Positions 1 through 9,462 of a DNA stretch of 64,000 bases are shown here, in pieces. Every line of letters begins with the position of its first letter. Positions within the stretch are counted from its first letter, which is position 1. Both the position numbers and the translations under genes were made by a program. Below the pieces are notes generated by a model that saw only the letters and a program-made list of their open reading frames with translations, ran no database searches and was not told the DNA's origin. Source of the stretch: Halorussus aquaticus (lineage in GTDB: Archaea > Halobacteriota > Halobacteria > Halobacteriales > Haladaptataceae); NCBI RefSeq assembly GCF_024218795.1, contig NZ_CP100400.1, forward strand, positions 930,001-994,000, given 5' to 3'.

Positions 1-1
1 C

Positions 2-1579
2 GTGACCGGAAACGGCGAACTCCTCCTGACCGGAACCACCGAGGGCAGCAGCGTGGACCCCGGCGACGCGTGGGTGTTGCGCACCGATAGCGGGGGAGAA
101 CTCGATTGGCAACGGACCTACGGCGGCGGCGAGTTCGACCGGGTCCACGACGCGACCGCTGCGTCCGACGGCGGGTTCGTGCTGGCCGGTCGGACCGCCA
201 GTCGCGGCGCCGGCGGGGAAGACGGCTGGCTGCTCAAGATTCGAGGCGACGGCCAGACCCAGTGGCAGCGGACCTACGGCACCGCCAAGTCCGACGCCTT
301 CTTCGGTATCCACGACGACCCCGACGGCGGGTACGCCGTCTCCGGGACGAAGCACGTCCTCGGGGACTCGGGGGCTGACGGCTGGGTCCTGAAGACCGAT
401 TCCGCGGGGAAACTCGACTGGCAGCGGACGTACGGCCAGAACTACTGGGACAAGTTCTGGCCGGTCGTGGAGGGCCACGGCGGGGGTTACCTCGCCGTCG
501 GCGAGTCCACGAGCTACGGCGACAACCGCGACGGGTGGGTCGTCCGGGTCGGCGGCCCCGCGGTCGCGGCCGTCGAGGACGACGACGCCAACGAGTCCGG
601 GACCACCGTGAGGTTCGAGGACTCGCCGGTGCAGGCCGTCACGCTCGCGGACTCGAACGTCTCGGGAGTCCTCGCGGTCGCCGAGCGCACCGACCTCTCC
701 GCGCTCTCGCCGCCCGGCGACCCCCTCTACGCGGTGTCGATGAACGGGTCCGAGGCGGTGACCGACGGGTCGGCCACCGTCGAGTTCGCGGTCCAGAAGA
801 GCGCCGTCGAGACCGACCTCTCGGACGTCCGCGTGGCCCAGCGCACTGCCGACGGCTGGTCGCTGCGACGGACGACGGTGGTCTCGGAGGCGAACGGCAC
901 GGCGATTCTCTCGGCCGAGACCGAGGGCGCGAGAACGCTGGCGGTGACGTCCGTGCCCGCCCCGAGCGCGAGCATCGACGCCGAGGACGCGGTGATGGCG
1001 GGCGACACCGTCGAACTGTCCGCGAGCGGGTCGATGGCCGAGAACGCCACGCTGACGCGCTACGAGTGGTCCGTCGGCGAGCGGTCGGCCACCGGGAAGA
1101 CGGCGACCGTCAGCTTCGAGCGTCCGGGCGAGCGCACGGTGAACCTGACGGTCACCGACGAGAACGGACTCCGCGACACCGCGACGGCGACGCTCGTGGT
1201 CAACGACCGGCCGACGGTCAGCGTCCGGACGCCGGACGCCGCGACGGTCGGCAAGGCGAGCAGTTTCTCGGCTAACGTGAGCGACGACGTCGGCGACGTG
1301 ACGGTGACGTGGCAGTTCGGCGGCGCGACGGTGACGGGCGAGTCGGTCGAACACAGTTTCGGGTCGGCGGGTACCAAGACGGTCACGGTGGTCGTCGAGG
1401 ACGAGTACGGTGCCACGGTGACCGAGGAGGTCCAAGTCGAAGTGAACGCGCAGGACGCCGGTGGAGCGACGACCGACGCCGGGTCGGACACCAGCGGTGG
1501 CGTCCCCGGGTTCGGTCCGGGTGTGTCGCTGGTCGCCTTGCTCGGCGCGGCGCTCCTCGCGGGCAGACTGCGGGGCTGA
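2..1579 (+). CDS. Secreted repeat/PKD protein with PGF-CTERM anchor (5' partial)
   Basis: This is the C-terminal 525 residues of a cell-surface protein; the reading frame is open to the window edge, so the true start lies outside. The first ~185 residues hold at least three ~50-residue repeats with the pattern DGW(V/L)L...L-W-Q-R-T-Y-G, a beta-propeller-like array. A linker follows, then two PKD-like domains (about 320-400 and 405-485; the motif YEWSVG is visible). The tail PGFGPGV, a hydrophobic stretch and basic residues (501-525) form a PGF-CTERM signal, known in haloarchaea to be cut by archaeosortase A and lipid-anchored. I infer a surface glycoprotein; ligand unknown. Confidence 0.85.
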   Translation: MTGNGELLLTGTTEGSSVDPGDAWVLRTDSGGELDWQRTYGGGEFDRVHDATAASDGGFVLAGRTASRGAGGEDGWLLKIRGDGQTQWQRTYGTAKSDAFFGIHDDPDGGYAVSGTKHVLGDSGADGWVLKTDSAGKLDWQRTYGQNYWDKFWPVVEGHGGGYLAVGESTSYGDNRDGWVVRVGGPAVAAVEDDDANESGTTVRFEDSPVQAVTLADSNVSGVLAVAERTDLSALSPPGDPLYAVSMNGSEAVTDGSATVEFAVQKSAVETDLSDVRVAQRTADGWSLRRTTVVSEANGTAILSAETEGARTLAVTSVPAPSASIDAEDAVMAGDTVELSASGSMAENATLTRYEWSVGERSATGKTATVSFERPGERTVNLTVTDENGLRDTATATLVVNDRPTVSVRTPDAATVGKASSFSANVSDDVGDVTVTWQFGGATVTGESVEHSFGSAGTKTVTVVVEDEYGATVTEEVQVEVNAQDAGGATTDAGSDTSGGVPGFGPGVSLVALLGAALLAGRLRG

Positions 1580-1634
1580 ACGCCGGGCGTATCGCTCCGT
1601 TTCAATCGTTTTGGCGGCAGTAAGACGCCCGTAA

Positions 1635-1655
1635 CCTCCCGTTACGAACGGGAGG
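1635..1655 (+). terminator. Hairpin downstream of the PGF-CTERM gene
   Basis: CCTCCCGTT, a 3-nt loop (ACG) and AACGGGAGG form a perfect 9-bp stem 56 bp after the stop codon at 1579. No clear T-run follows, so termination is inferred from position only. Confidence 0.35.
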
Positions 1656-1780
1656 GTGGTGTATACTAAAGAACCTACCGCGGCTACAACCGGGTACGTC
1701 GAAACGAACGACGGTGATCTACCCTGAGTTGGACAATCCCCACGTCAGACCTCGACGAATCGTTCGAAGAGGGAGAAGTC

Positions 1781-1900
1781 ATGTTCGCTGTGGACGACAG
1801 CGACGAAGAACGCACGACCGTCATCGCCGACATCTCGAACGACGAAGCGTATCTGGCGATGCCGTTCGACGAGTCGAACACCCTTTCGCAGTGGCGCTGA
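1781..1900 (+). CDS. Small acidic haloarchaeal protein
   Basis: A 39-residue reading frame from ATG 1781. The open frame continues upstream to a stop at 1715-1717 without another ATG or GTG; a CTG at 1724 is the only near-cognate alternative. The sequence (FAVDDSDEER, then VIADISNDEAYLAM, then ending in QWR) resembles a short single-domain haloarchaeal family as I remember it, whose members are usually 50-60 residues. Either the start is non-standard or the N-terminus has been lost. Function unknown. Confidence 0.4.
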   Translation: MFAVDDSDEERTTVIADISNDEAYLAMPFDESNTLSQWR

Positions 1901-2066
1901 GGTAACGACCCGCTTTTCCGCCCTTCCACGCAGTTCTCCGTATCGCGACTGCTCCGAGTCACTGCTCTGCGCTCCGTGAGACGGACGAGCGGGTGTGGCT
2001 TCCGAGCCTGTTCCCGACACCCGCAACCAGAAACTGCTTTTGAGTTCCAGCGCCAACGCCGAGGAC

Positions 2067-2267
2067 ATGAACGTCACACTCACCCTCCTCGCACTCCTGA
2101 CGGGGTTCGTCACGGGCGCGCTGTTCACCTTCCTCGGGATTCCGATGCCCGCGCCGCCGGAACTCCCCGGCGTCGTCGGTATCGTCGGGATCTACGTCGG
2201 CTACAAGACGGTCGAATACTTCGACGCGGGCGTGGACCTCCTCTCGATGCTCGGACTCGCCGGATAG
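2067..2267 (+). CDS. XapX domain membrane protein
   Basis: A 66-residue protein with two predicted membrane helices (about residues 4-22 and 38-53) joined by a proline-rich loop, GIPMPAPPELPG, which is the hallmark of the small XapX family. The ATG at 2067 starts the conserved part; the frame is open upstream to 1995, but those residues lack family character. XapX proteins have no established biochemical role. It stands alone, between the small acidic gene and the convergent sdh operon. Confidence 0.75.
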   Translation: MNVTLTLLALLTGFVTGALFTFLGIPMPAPPELPGVVGIVGIYVGYKTVEYFDAGVDLLSMLGLAG

Positions 2268-2581
2268 ACGACTCTGTTCTCTCCGCGTAACGCTGTGGGG
2301 CCGTCCACGGTTCGGCCGAGGGTTCAAGTACGAAGCCGAGACGAACTCGGACCGGACGCCTCGTGCGGTTCCGGGCGACGACAGTGTGCGCACACTGCGG
2401 GACCGCCAGTCCGACTACCCCGAGAGGGCTGTGCCACTAACGGAGACATCGGCACCGAGCGTCGTCGCTGTCGCTCCCTCCGAGACGACGTTCGCGTTCG
2501 CTACAACGAGTCGCGGAGTGACTGCAGAAACGAGCGAACGGGTGAGCCCGAACGCAGGTCTCGCGGAAACGGTCGCGTCGG
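2268..2581. other. Intergenic gap before sdhA, with a 16-bp palindrome
   Basis: Convergent 3' ends of the XapX gene and sdhA. I see no credible gene. A perfect 16-bp palindrome, CAGTGTGC/GCACACTG, lies at 2382-2397 and is the only structured element. Confidence 0.5.
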
Positions 2582-4441
2582 TCAGTAGGACCGCTCTTTC
2601 GGCTCGTAGGTCTTGTCCTGTCCTTCGAGGATGACCGGCTTGTACCAGAGTTCGGGCGACCCGTCGTTCCACGAGAGCATCGTGTGCTTGAGCCACTCGT
2701 CGTCCTTGCGCTCCTGATGTTCCTGTCGCCAGTGTGCGCCGCGGAACTCGTCGCGCGCCAGCGCGCCGAGGGTGATGGCTTCCGCGAGGTCGATGAGGTT
2801 GCGGGTCTCGATGGTGTGGATGAGGTCGGTGTTGAACGTCCGCGACGGGTCGTTGACGTACACGTCCTGATACGCCTCGCGGACCTCCCGGATGTCCTCC
2901 AGCGCGTCCTTCAGGTTCTCCTCGTTCCGGAAGACGTTGACGTTCGCCGTCATCGACTGCTGGAGTTCTTCGCGGAGTTCGGCGTGCTGGATGCCGTCGT
3001 CCTTCTCCATGAGTCGCTCGATACGGGTGCGCTCGCGTTCGATGGTGCGTCGGACCGTCTCCTCGGGTTCGACGACCGCGGCCCCTCCGTCCGCCACGGC
3101 ATCTTCGTCGCCGTCTGCGGCCACGTCGTCGCCGGTTTCGACCGCACCGGGTTCGACGGGCGTTTCGAGACCGTCCTCCTCTTCGATTTCGTCCGTCTTG
3201 CCCTTGGTAATCTCGGCCTCGCCGAGGTCCCCGCCCGCGGCGTGACGCCCGGCGCGTGCGCCGAAGACGATGAGTTCCGGCAGGGCGTTGCCGCCGAGTC
3301 GGTTCGACCCGTGGACCGAGACGCAGGCGCACTCGCCCGCGGCGTAGAGACCGTCGATGAGGGTCTCGCCGTTCTCGTCGGTCTCGATGCCGCCCATCTC
3401 GTAGTGCTGGCCGGGCTTGACCGGCATCGGCTCTTCGAGACCGTTCACGCCCTCGAAGTCGCGCGCGAGGTGGAGGATGTTCTCCAGTCGGTCGGTGATG
3501 CGCTCCTCGCCGAGGTGGCGCATGTCGAGGTAGACGTACTCGTCCTCGACGCCGCGGCCCTCGTTGACCTCCGTGAGTTCCGCGCGCGACACCACGTCGC
3601 GGGAGGCCAGTTCGCCGTCGTTGTTCGCGTAGCCGTGCTCGAACATGAAGCGCTCGCCCTCGCTGTTATAGAGGATGCCGCCCTCACCGCGCACGCCCTC
3701 GGAGATGAGGACCCCCGTCGAGGGGAGCGTGGTCGGGTGGAACTGGACGAACTCCATGTCTTCGAGCGGGACGCCAGCGCGGTAGGCCATCGCGGCACCG
3801 TCGCCGGTGTTGGCGACCGCGTTGGTGGTGTGGTCGTACACCTGTCCGGTGCCGCCCGTGGCGAGGATGACGCCGTTTCGGGCCTTGAAGCCCTCGACCT
3901 GCCCGGTCTTGATGTCGTAGGCGACGACGCCGTGGCACTCCCGGTCCTCGGGGTCGTCGTGGTCCGTGACCGCGAGGTTCGAGACGTACCACTCGTCGTA
4001 CACCTGAATCCCTCGCTTGACCACCTGCTCGTACATCGTGTGGAGCATGTGGTGGCCGGTCTCGGCCCCGGCGTAGGTCGTCCGGGCGAACGAGAGTCCG
4101 CCGAACGGTCGCTGGGAGACCCGGCCGTCGTCCTCGCGGGAGAACGGCATCCCCCAGTTTTCGAGTTGGATGGTCTCCTCGGGGCTGTCCTGCGCGAGGG
4201 TCTCGATTGCGGGGGCGTCGCCGAGGTAGTCCGACCCCTTCATCGTGTCGTAGGCGTGGAGTTCCCAGTCGTCGCCCTCGCGGAGCGCCGCGTTGATACC
4301 GCCTTCGGCAGCGCCGGTGTGGCTCCGAACCGGGTGGAGCTTCGTGACGATTGCCACGTCGGCACCCTCCTCGTGGGCCGCGATGGCCGCTCGGAGTCCG
4401 GCACCGCCGCCGCCGATTACCAGAACGTCGTGTTCGTGCAT
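2582..4441 (-). CDS. sdhA: Succinate dehydrogenase flavoprotein subunit
   Basis: 619 residues, last gene of the sdhCDBA operon. It oxidises succinate to fumarate with covalently bound FAD on the cytoplasmic face of the membrane (complex II, TCA cycle). The N-terminus carries the dinucleotide fold (VIGGGGAGLRAA) and SHTGAAEGG, the histidine that normally carries the flavin; HPTTLPSTG and SEGVRGEGG mark the substrate site, and HGSNRLGGNAL the C-terminal capping region. An unusually acidic insertion of about 55 residues (about 405-465) separates the FAD/capping part from the helical domain, a typical halophilic embellishment. Start chosen at MHEHDVLVIGGG. Gene order and motifs make the call firm. 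Confidence 0.97.
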   Translation of the reverse strand: MHEHDVLVIGGGGAGLRAAIAAHEEGADVAIVTKLHPVRSHTGAAEGGINAALREGDDWELHAYDTMKGSDYLGDAPAIETLAQDSPEETIQLENWGMPFSREDDGRVSQRPFGGLSFARTTYAGAETGHHMLHTMYEQVVKRGIQVYDEWYVSNLAVTDHDDPEDRECHGVVAYDIKTGQVEGFKARNGVILATGGTGQVYDHTTNAVANTGDGAAMAYRAGVPLEDMEFVQFHPTTLPSTGVLISEGVRGEGGILYNSEGERFMFEHGYANNDGELASRDVVSRAELTEVNEGRGVEDEYVYLDMRHLGEERITDRLENILHLARDFEGVNGLEEPMPVKPGQHYEMGGIETDENGETLIDGLYAAGECACVSVHGSNRLGGNALPELIVFGARAGRHAAGGDLGEAEITKGKTDEIEEEDGLETPVEPGAVETGDDVAADGDEDAVADGGAAVVEPEETVRRTIERERTRIERLMEKDDGIQHAELREELQQSMTANVNVFRNEENLKDALEDIREVREAYQDVYVNDPSRTFNTDLIHTIETRNLIDLAEAITLGALARDEFRGAHWRQEHQERKDDEWLKHTMLSWNDGSPELWYKPVILEGQDKTYEPKERSY

Positions 4442-4462
4442 AGTTGTGAAATTCGTGCGTTG

Positions 4463-5353
4463 TTACCAGAACTTGAGGTTCTGCTTGACCGCTTCCCGCT
4501 TGAGTTCCTGAATGTGTTCGGTCAGCGGGATGTCCTTCGGACAGACGTTCGTACAGGAGAACTGGGTCTGGCACCGCCAGACGCCGTGTTCCTGGTCCAT
4601 CACGTTCATCCGGTGTTCCTTCATGTTCTCGCCTTCGCGCTCGTCCATGGCGAACCGGTAGGCCTTGTTGATGGCCGCCGGACCGAGGTACTGGTTGTCC
4701 CCGGCCGCGATGTTACACGAGGACATGCAGGCACCGCACCAGATGCACCGCGTGGACATCTTGATCTTCTCGCGGTTCTCGCGGGTCTGTCTGTACTCTT
4801 CGAGGTCGCCCTCGGACTCCTCGTCGGGTTGGAAGAACGGCTCGACCGCGTGCATCTGGTCGTAGAAGTGTTCCATGTCCACGACGAGGTCCTTCACCAC
4901 GTCCTGATGCGGGAGCGGTTCGACCCGAACCGGCTCTTCGAGGTCCGAAATCTGGGTCTGACAGCCGAGTCGCTGTCGGCCGTTGATGAACAGCGCGTCC
5001 GACCCGCAGACCGCCTGTCGGCACGAGTGGCGGAACGTCAGCGTGGTGTCGTAGCGGTCGCGGGCGTAGATGAGCGCGTCGAGGACCGTCATCCCCTTCT
5101 CGCGCGGGACGGCGAAGTCGTCGAACCGCGGTTCCATCTTGCCCTCGACTTCGGGGTCGTACCGGAACACCTTCAGTCGGAAGCTCTCGCCCTCGATCTC
5201 GGCGGGCGCGCCCGACACCGACTGCTGGCGCTTGGCGTCGCGGTCGGCCCGTCGCTGGTCGCCCTTCGACGCGCCCTCCTGTTCGACCGAGGTTTCGGCC
5301 TCGTGTTCTATGCTCTCGGTTCTCTCTTCTTCTTCTGGTACTTGCGTACTCAT
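4463..5353 (-). CDS. sdhB: Succinate dehydrogenase iron-sulfur subunit
   Basis: 296 residues; carries electrons from SdhA FAD to the membrane quinone site. The N-terminal ferredoxin-like domain has the [2Fe-2S] pattern CRQAVCGSDA...C, followed by the C-terminal clusters CIWCGACMSSC and CTNVCPKDIP for [4Fe-4S] and [3Fe-4S]. The first ~50 residues are an acidic, charged extension rich in Glu that is absent from bacterial SdhB. It lies 21 bp upstream of sdhA and 1 bp downstream of sdhD, so the four genes are clearly one transcript. Confidence 0.97.
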   Translation of the reverse strand: MSTQVPEEEERTESIEHEAETSVEQEGASKGDQRRADRDAKRQQSVSGAPAEIEGESFRLKVFRYDPEVEGKMEPRFDDFAVPREKGMTVLDALIYARDRYDTTLTFRHSCRQAVCGSDALFINGRQRLGCQTQISDLEEPVRVEPLPHQDVVKDLVVDMEHFYDQMHAVEPFFQPDEESEGDLEEYRQTRENREKIKMSTRCIWCGACMSSCNIAAGDNQYLGPAAINKAYRFAMDEREGENMKEHRMNVMDQEHGVWRCQTQFSCTNVCPKDIPLTEHIQELKREAVKQNLKFW

Positions 5354-5354
5354 T

Positions 5355-5720
5355 TTACATCACTCCCGACATGACGAACGCGAGGTAGACGCCCTGTGCC
5401 GCCAGCGCGAGGCCAGCGATAGCGAGGACGCCTTTCACGGCGGTCTTCTTGGTGCCCGTCAGGCCCTGATTCAGCAGCGCGGCGTACACGCCGTTGACGC
5501 CGTGGAACGTCGCGGTTATCAGGAAGAGTATCATCGTGGCGAGGTAGCCCCACTGCTCCATCCGGGCGGTCGTCCCGGCGAACGTCACCTCGGAGGCGTG
5601 GTGGACGAAGTGGAGGAGGAAGAAGTGGAACGCCAGCACCACGACGAGGAACGCCGCCGTCACGCGCTGGAGGAGCCACGAGAGGCTCCCGCTCCGGAAC
5701 GAGGAGTAGCGTTCGGCCAT
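5355..5720 (-). CDS. sdhD: Succinate dehydrogenase membrane anchor subunit
   Basis: 121 residues with three membrane helices (about 15-35, 50-70 and 90-115). Histidines in the first helix region (FHFFLLHFVHHASE) and FHGVNGVYAAL are candidate haem or quinone ligands. I chose the start MAERYSSF because it lies 1 bp from the end of sdhC; the frame is open further upstream, but that part would overlap sdhC. With SdhC it forms the quinone-reducing anchor of complex II. Confidence 0.9.
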   Translation of the reverse strand: MAERYSSFRSGSLSWLLQRVTAAFLVVVLAFHFFLLHFVHHASEVTFAGTTARMEQWGYLATMILFLITATFHGVNGVYAALLNQGLTGTKKTAVKGVLAIAGLALAAQGVYLAFVMSGVM

Positions 5721-5721
5721 C

Positions 5722-6114
5722 TCAGAACGCCCCCTCGAGGAACGACGGGATGCTAGCCAACACGATGACACCCGTAACTATCAACGATGCGTAGAAGCTC
5801 TTGTCCTGCGATTCGAGTCCGAGTCCGAGGTCCACGAACAGCAGGCGGACGCCGTTCAGAATGTGGAAGACGGCGACCGCCAGTAGGCCGACCTCCATGA
5901 CGCGGACGAGGAGCAGGCTCTCGAGCCCCTGAATCGTGTCCGTGTACGCGCTCGCACCGGACGTGGCGGTACTCAGCACGGCGATGTGGGTGAACAGGTA
6001 GCCGACGAGTACCCATCCGGTAAACTTGTGGAATATCCAGGCCCACATCCCGGCCGTGAACTCCCGCCACCGGCCGAAGTCTTCGACGAGGCCTCGATTG
6101 TACGATTGACTCAT
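5722..6114 (-). CDS. sdhC: Succinate dehydrogenase cytochrome b556 subunit
   Basis: 130 residues, first gene of the sdhCDBA operon. Three membrane helices (about 20-45, 60-80 and 105-128). The [15 protein letters not shown] start and [20 protein letters not shown], with its His residues, match the archaeal SdhC haem-binding region; [13 protein letters not shown] is the second conserved stretch. The start at 6114 is preferred over an in-frame upstream ATG because the upstream residues look like leader sequence and the family starts here. The operon promoter should lie in 6115-6200. Confidence 0.92.
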   Translation of the reverse strand: MSQSYNRGLVEDFGRWREFTAGMWAWIFHKFTGWVLVGYLFTHIAVLSTATSGASAYTDTIQGLESLLLVRVMEVGLLAVAVFHILNGVRLLFVDLGLGLESQDKSFYASLIVTGVIVLASIPSFLEGAF

Positions 6115-6234
6115 ACTTGTCCGTTCGGGAGGTTGGACTGTGGGCAAATAGAAGTTTCTACCTACTGCCGAACTCGAAGTCCGCACGTACCGTCGGTTTT
6201 CGAGGTGCGTCCCGTCGCGTCCGCGTCGTCAGGG

Positions 6235-7305
6235 TCACCGACCTCCCGCGTTCTCGGGCGGCGGCGTCGGCGTCTCCACCGTCTCGGTTCTGCCGCGTTC
6301 GCGCTTCAACGCGCGTCTGGTCTTGGCGGACAGTTCGACCATGTGACACAGCGGATTTCCCGGGTAGACGACGGGATTCTCAAGCACGCCGACCAGCAGT
6401 CCCGTGAAGGGCGCTTCGACGGGTTCGCTGTCGGTCTTGAACGGGTTGGTGATGGTGCAGATGGTGTCGCCCTCGTAGACCAGCGACCCGCGGTCGTGGT
6501 GCATGTCCACCAGTCCGCCCGCGTCGGCGCGAATCCACGTCTTCTCCTTGGCGTCGTCGATGACGGTCCGCCATCCCGGCCACTTCACCGACTGGGTGCG
6601 GTGGACGCCGTACTCCGAGAGGACGCTCTCGACGCCTTCGAGACCGCGGTCGATGAACTCTCGCTGGAACCGGTGGGCTTCGCCCATCTCGATGGTGATG
6701 GTCGGGATACCGTAGTCGCTGGTCTCCCGGCGGAGCGTTCCGGCGGGACCCTCCGAGGAGATGATGACGTTCGACCCGAACGACTTGGCGAGTCGGTTGA
6801 CGTCGGGGTTGTCCATGTCCGCGCGGACGTGTAGCATGTTCGTCCGCCCGCGCGTGGACGTGTGAAAATCGAGTCCGATGTCGCACGGCGCGAGAAAGTT
6901 GTGGAATATCTGGTAGGCCATTCGCTTGGCGCTGGTCGAGCCCTGTCGCCCCGGAAACGACCGGTTCAGGTCCCGGTCGTAGATGGGCAGATAGCGCTCC
7001 TGTGCCAGAAAACCGGGCACGTTCAACACGGGCAGACAGACGAGCGTCCCACGGAGGTTCTCGTGGTTCCACTCGTGGGCGACCTCTCGAACGACTTCGA
7101 TACCGTTGAGTTCGTCGCCGTGGGCCGCCGCCGTGAGGAACACCGTCGGTCCGGGTTCGGTCCCGTTGACGATAGTGACGGGGATGCGAACCGGGTCGCC
7201 GAGATACGTCTCGCTGATACCGTACCGAATGTTCTCGGTCTGTCCCGGTTCGACGATGCCGTCGCTGTACGTAAACGCGTCCGGGTCCTCCTCCGAACCG
7301 GTCAT
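6235..7305 (-). CDS. Succinylglutamate desuccinylase/aspartoacylase family hydrolase
   Basis: 356 residues. A zinc carboxypeptidase-fold amidohydrolase: AAHGDELNG supplies the first His and Glu ligands and GLDFHTST the second His; a beta-rich C-terminal domain with the VYEGDT region follows. The ATG at 7305 was preferred to the one at 7314 because a minus-strand TATA-like box (7328-7337) then sits at leaderless spacing. It is divergent from the RimK/RimB fusion at 7420. ATP-grasp ligases, retropepsin-like RimB and aspartoacylase homologues are known to cluster in bacteria, so I infer that it trims acylated or poly-glutamylated amino acids made by the neighbour. Exact substrate unknown. Confidence 0.85.
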   Translation of the reverse strand: MTGSEEDPDAFTYSDGIVEPGQTENIRYGISETYLGDPVRIPVTIVNGTEPGPTVFLTAAAHGDELNGIEVVREVAHEWNHENLRGTLVCLPVLNVPGFLAQERYLPIYDRDLNRSFPGRQGSTSAKRMAYQIFHNFLAPCDIGLDFHTSTRGRTNMLHVRADMDNPDVNRLAKSFGSNVIISSEGPAGTLRRETSDYGIPTITIEMGEAHRFQREFIDRGLEGVESVLSEYGVHRTQSVKWPGWRTVIDDAKEKTWIRADAGGLVDMHHDRGSLVYEGDTICTITNPFKTDSEPVEAPFTGLLVGVLENPVVYPGNPLCHMVELSAKTRRALKRERGRTETVETPTPPPENAGGR

Positions 7306-7419
7306 ACCACCCATTCAGACCCGGCCCTATATAAAGACGCGGCAGACGGTGTCTCTGGATTCTCGGCGACCGTTCGATGTCTCCCTTTTTAACCGATGCC
7401 GTGCAACTAGTAACTACCA

Positions 7420-8763
7420 ATGACTGCAGACGGGTCGAGTGTGCGGGTCGGTGTACTCAGTCTTCACAACAGCAAAGAAACCAAGGCGATTCTGAACGCG
7501 ATAGCGGACCTCGGGCACGAACCCTCGTGGCTCAGAGAGGAGAACACGGCGGTTCAGCTACAGGACGGGGACGTCCGCCTCGAACCCGACGTGGACATCG
7601 TCGTGAACCGCCTCCTGCTCTCGAACACCGAACAGCCGTCCGAAGCGCTCGGTCTCGCTAAAATCTACGACTCGGTACTGCCGGTCCTCAACGACCCGAG
7701 TTCTGTCATGACGGCCATCCACAAGTTCTCGGCCGCGACCACGCTCGCCGACGACGGACTTCCGGTGCCCGACGCGCTGCTCGCGCTCTCGAACGACCGC
7801 CTCAACGACGGCCGGAGCGACTTCGGCGAGGAAGCGGTGTACAAGACCGCCATCGGCACTCACGGCGGCGGGACGTGGAAGGTCGGGCCGGACGAACTCG
7901 TCAACCCGCGAGTCGGCGACCGGCAGGCGTTCCTCCAGGAACTCATCGAACGCGACGAGGGCGAACACCGCGACCTCCGGGTGTACGTGGTCGGCGACCG
8001 CATCGTCGGCGCGATGAACCGATACGCGCCCGAGAACGACTGGCGGACGAACGTCGCGCTCGGCGGTGCCGTGGAGGACGCCACCGACGAACTCCCGCGG
8101 GAGGCGGCGAACATCGCGCGGGACGCCGCCAGCACCATCGGACTCGACTGCGCGGGCGTGGACCTCATCGAGGGCCACGACGGCTGGTACGTCCTCGAAG
8201 TCAATCCGACCGCGGGGTTCAAGGGACTGTTCAAGGCGACCGGTCGAAGCGCCGCGCCGTACATCGCCCAGTTGGCCATCGAACAAGCTGGCGGCACCGC
8301 CGACGAGGCGACGGTGGAGAACCTGACTGCCTCGCTGGACGACTCGGTTCCCGCCTGCAAACCCCGACCCAAGGACACGCCCTCCGGCGAACCCATCGTC
8401 ATCGGTTACACCGAGGAGGTCATCCTGAGCGGTACCAGCGGGTCCGAAACCGTGATAGCCAAGTCCGACACGGGCGCGACTCGGACCAGCATCGACACCA
8501 GACTCGCCGCCGAAATCGGTGCCGGTCCCATCAAGAGCATCGCCAAGGTCAAGTCGGGCAGCAGCAAGTCGAGTCGGTCCCGGCCCGTCGTGGACGTGGT
8601 GGTGGGCGTCGGCGGGAACCGCCACACGGTCACCGCCAGCATCGAGGACCGCGGCCACATGGACTACCCGGTCCTGCTCGGCCGCGACATCCTGAAACAT
8701 TACCAAGTCAACGTCCAGAAGCGCGTTGACGCCGAAGAGGAGACCGAAGAAGAGGAGGAGTGA
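7420..8763 (+). CDS. RimK-family ATP-grasp ligase fused to RimB-like retropepsin domain
   Basis: 447 residues with two domains. Residues 1-290 are an ATP-grasp ligase of the RimK/LysX type (YKTAIGTHGGGTWKV loop; catalytic acid region LEVNPTAGFKG), expected to add glutamate or a similar amino acid to a protein or peptide with ATP hydrolysis. After a linker, residues ~325-435 are a RimB-like retropepsin domain with the catalytic KSDTGATRTS and the conserved LLGRDIL. The two are separate genes in many bacteria; here they are fused. A TATA-like TTTTTAACC about 30 bp before ATG 7420 supports the start. The ribosomal S6 target known from enterobacteria need not apply in archaea. Confidence 0.85.
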   Translation: MTADGSSVRVGVLSLHNSKETKAILNAIADLGHEPSWLREENTAVQLQDGDVRLEPDVDIVVNRLLLSNTEQPSEALGLAKIYDSVLPVLNDPSSVMTAIHKFSAATTLADDGLPVPDALLALSNDRLNDGRSDFGEEAVYKTAIGTHGGGTWKVGPDELVNPRVGDRQAFLQELIERDEGEHRDLRVYVVGDRIVGAMNRYAPENDWRTNVALGGAVEDATDELPREAANIARDAASTIGLDCAGVDLIEGHDGWYVLEVNPTAGFKGLFKATGRSAAPYIAQLAIEQAGGTADEATVENLTASLDDSVPACKPRPKDTPSGEPIVIGYTEEVILSGTSGSETVIAKSDTGATRTSIDTRLAAEIGAGPIKSIAKVKSGSSKSSRSRPVVDVVVGVGGNRHTVTASIEDRGHMDYPVLLGRDILKHYQVNVQKRVDAEEETEEEEE

Positions 8764-8842
8764 GTCGGCGGCCTCGGGAGTCCGCGACCCGCGATAGCGC
8801 GACCGCACACTTTTGACGGTAGCCGTCGTCGAACCGACAGTC

Positions 8843-9352
8843 ATGGCCGACCGGCCCGCCAGACAGACCCGCGCCGCGACGACTCGACGGCGACAGTCGT
8901 GGTCGGGATGGGGTGAAGGAAGTGTGGACGAGAAGGACGGCGTGGGGGTGTTCCTCGACGACGTCGCGTACACGTTCGGCGACGTATCGGCGCTGGGACT
9001 CCCGATGCTGTCCGTCCTGCTGATGGCCGACGCCTCCGAGTGGTTCGGTCTCAAGGCGTTCGGACTGGTGGCGTGGCTGACGATGGTCGGCGGCGGGGCG
9101 CTGATTCGCGGCGGCTGGGTCTCCCCGTTGGCAACCGACGCGCTCGGCTGGGTGGCGATGACGCCGCGGCTGGTCGCGCTCCGACTCGTCTACTACAACG
9201 CGACGCTGGCGCTGGCGGCCTACGGCGGGCGCGCGCTCGCCGGACGGTGGTCACCGCTCGCGGCCGCCGGGTTCGCTCTCGTCGTCGGCGCACTCTCGGC
9301 GGCGCTGTTTCCGCGCGTCGGTGACTCGTTCTACGGTGTCGGCGCCGAGTGA
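8843..9352 (+). CDS. Haloarchaeal multi-pass membrane protein, unknown
   Basis: 169 residues from the ATG at 8843 (MADRPARQTR); the frame is open further upstream, but without conserved character. A basic cytoplasmic N-terminus of ~35 residues precedes four hydrophobic stretches (about 45-65, 70-90, 115-135 and 140-160). I do not recognise a named family or catalytic motif. It follows the RimK fusion by 79 bp on the same strand and could share its transcript. Confidence 0.6.
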   Translation: MADRPARQTRAATTRRRQSWSGWGEGSVDEKDGVGVFLDDVAYTFGDVSALGLPMLSVLLMADASEWFGLKAFGLVAWLTMVGGGALIRGGWVSPLATDALGWVAMTPRLVALRLVYYNATLALAAYGGRALAGRWSPLAAAGFALVVGALSAALFPRVGDSFYGVGAE

Positions 9353-9462
9353 CGTTACGGGGTCGCGCCGAGTGATTCTACGCCTCTCGTCGCCGAGCGC
9401 CGAATCGAGTAGTGATGCACGAGCCACACGCTAATCTATCTCCAGTCCCTACGCCCTGTCGA

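Noticed and set aside
2684..5374. 896-residue plus-strand open frame opposite sdhA/sdhB
   Set aside because: It is the antisense of two well-supported genes; its length comes from high GC and it has no family features.
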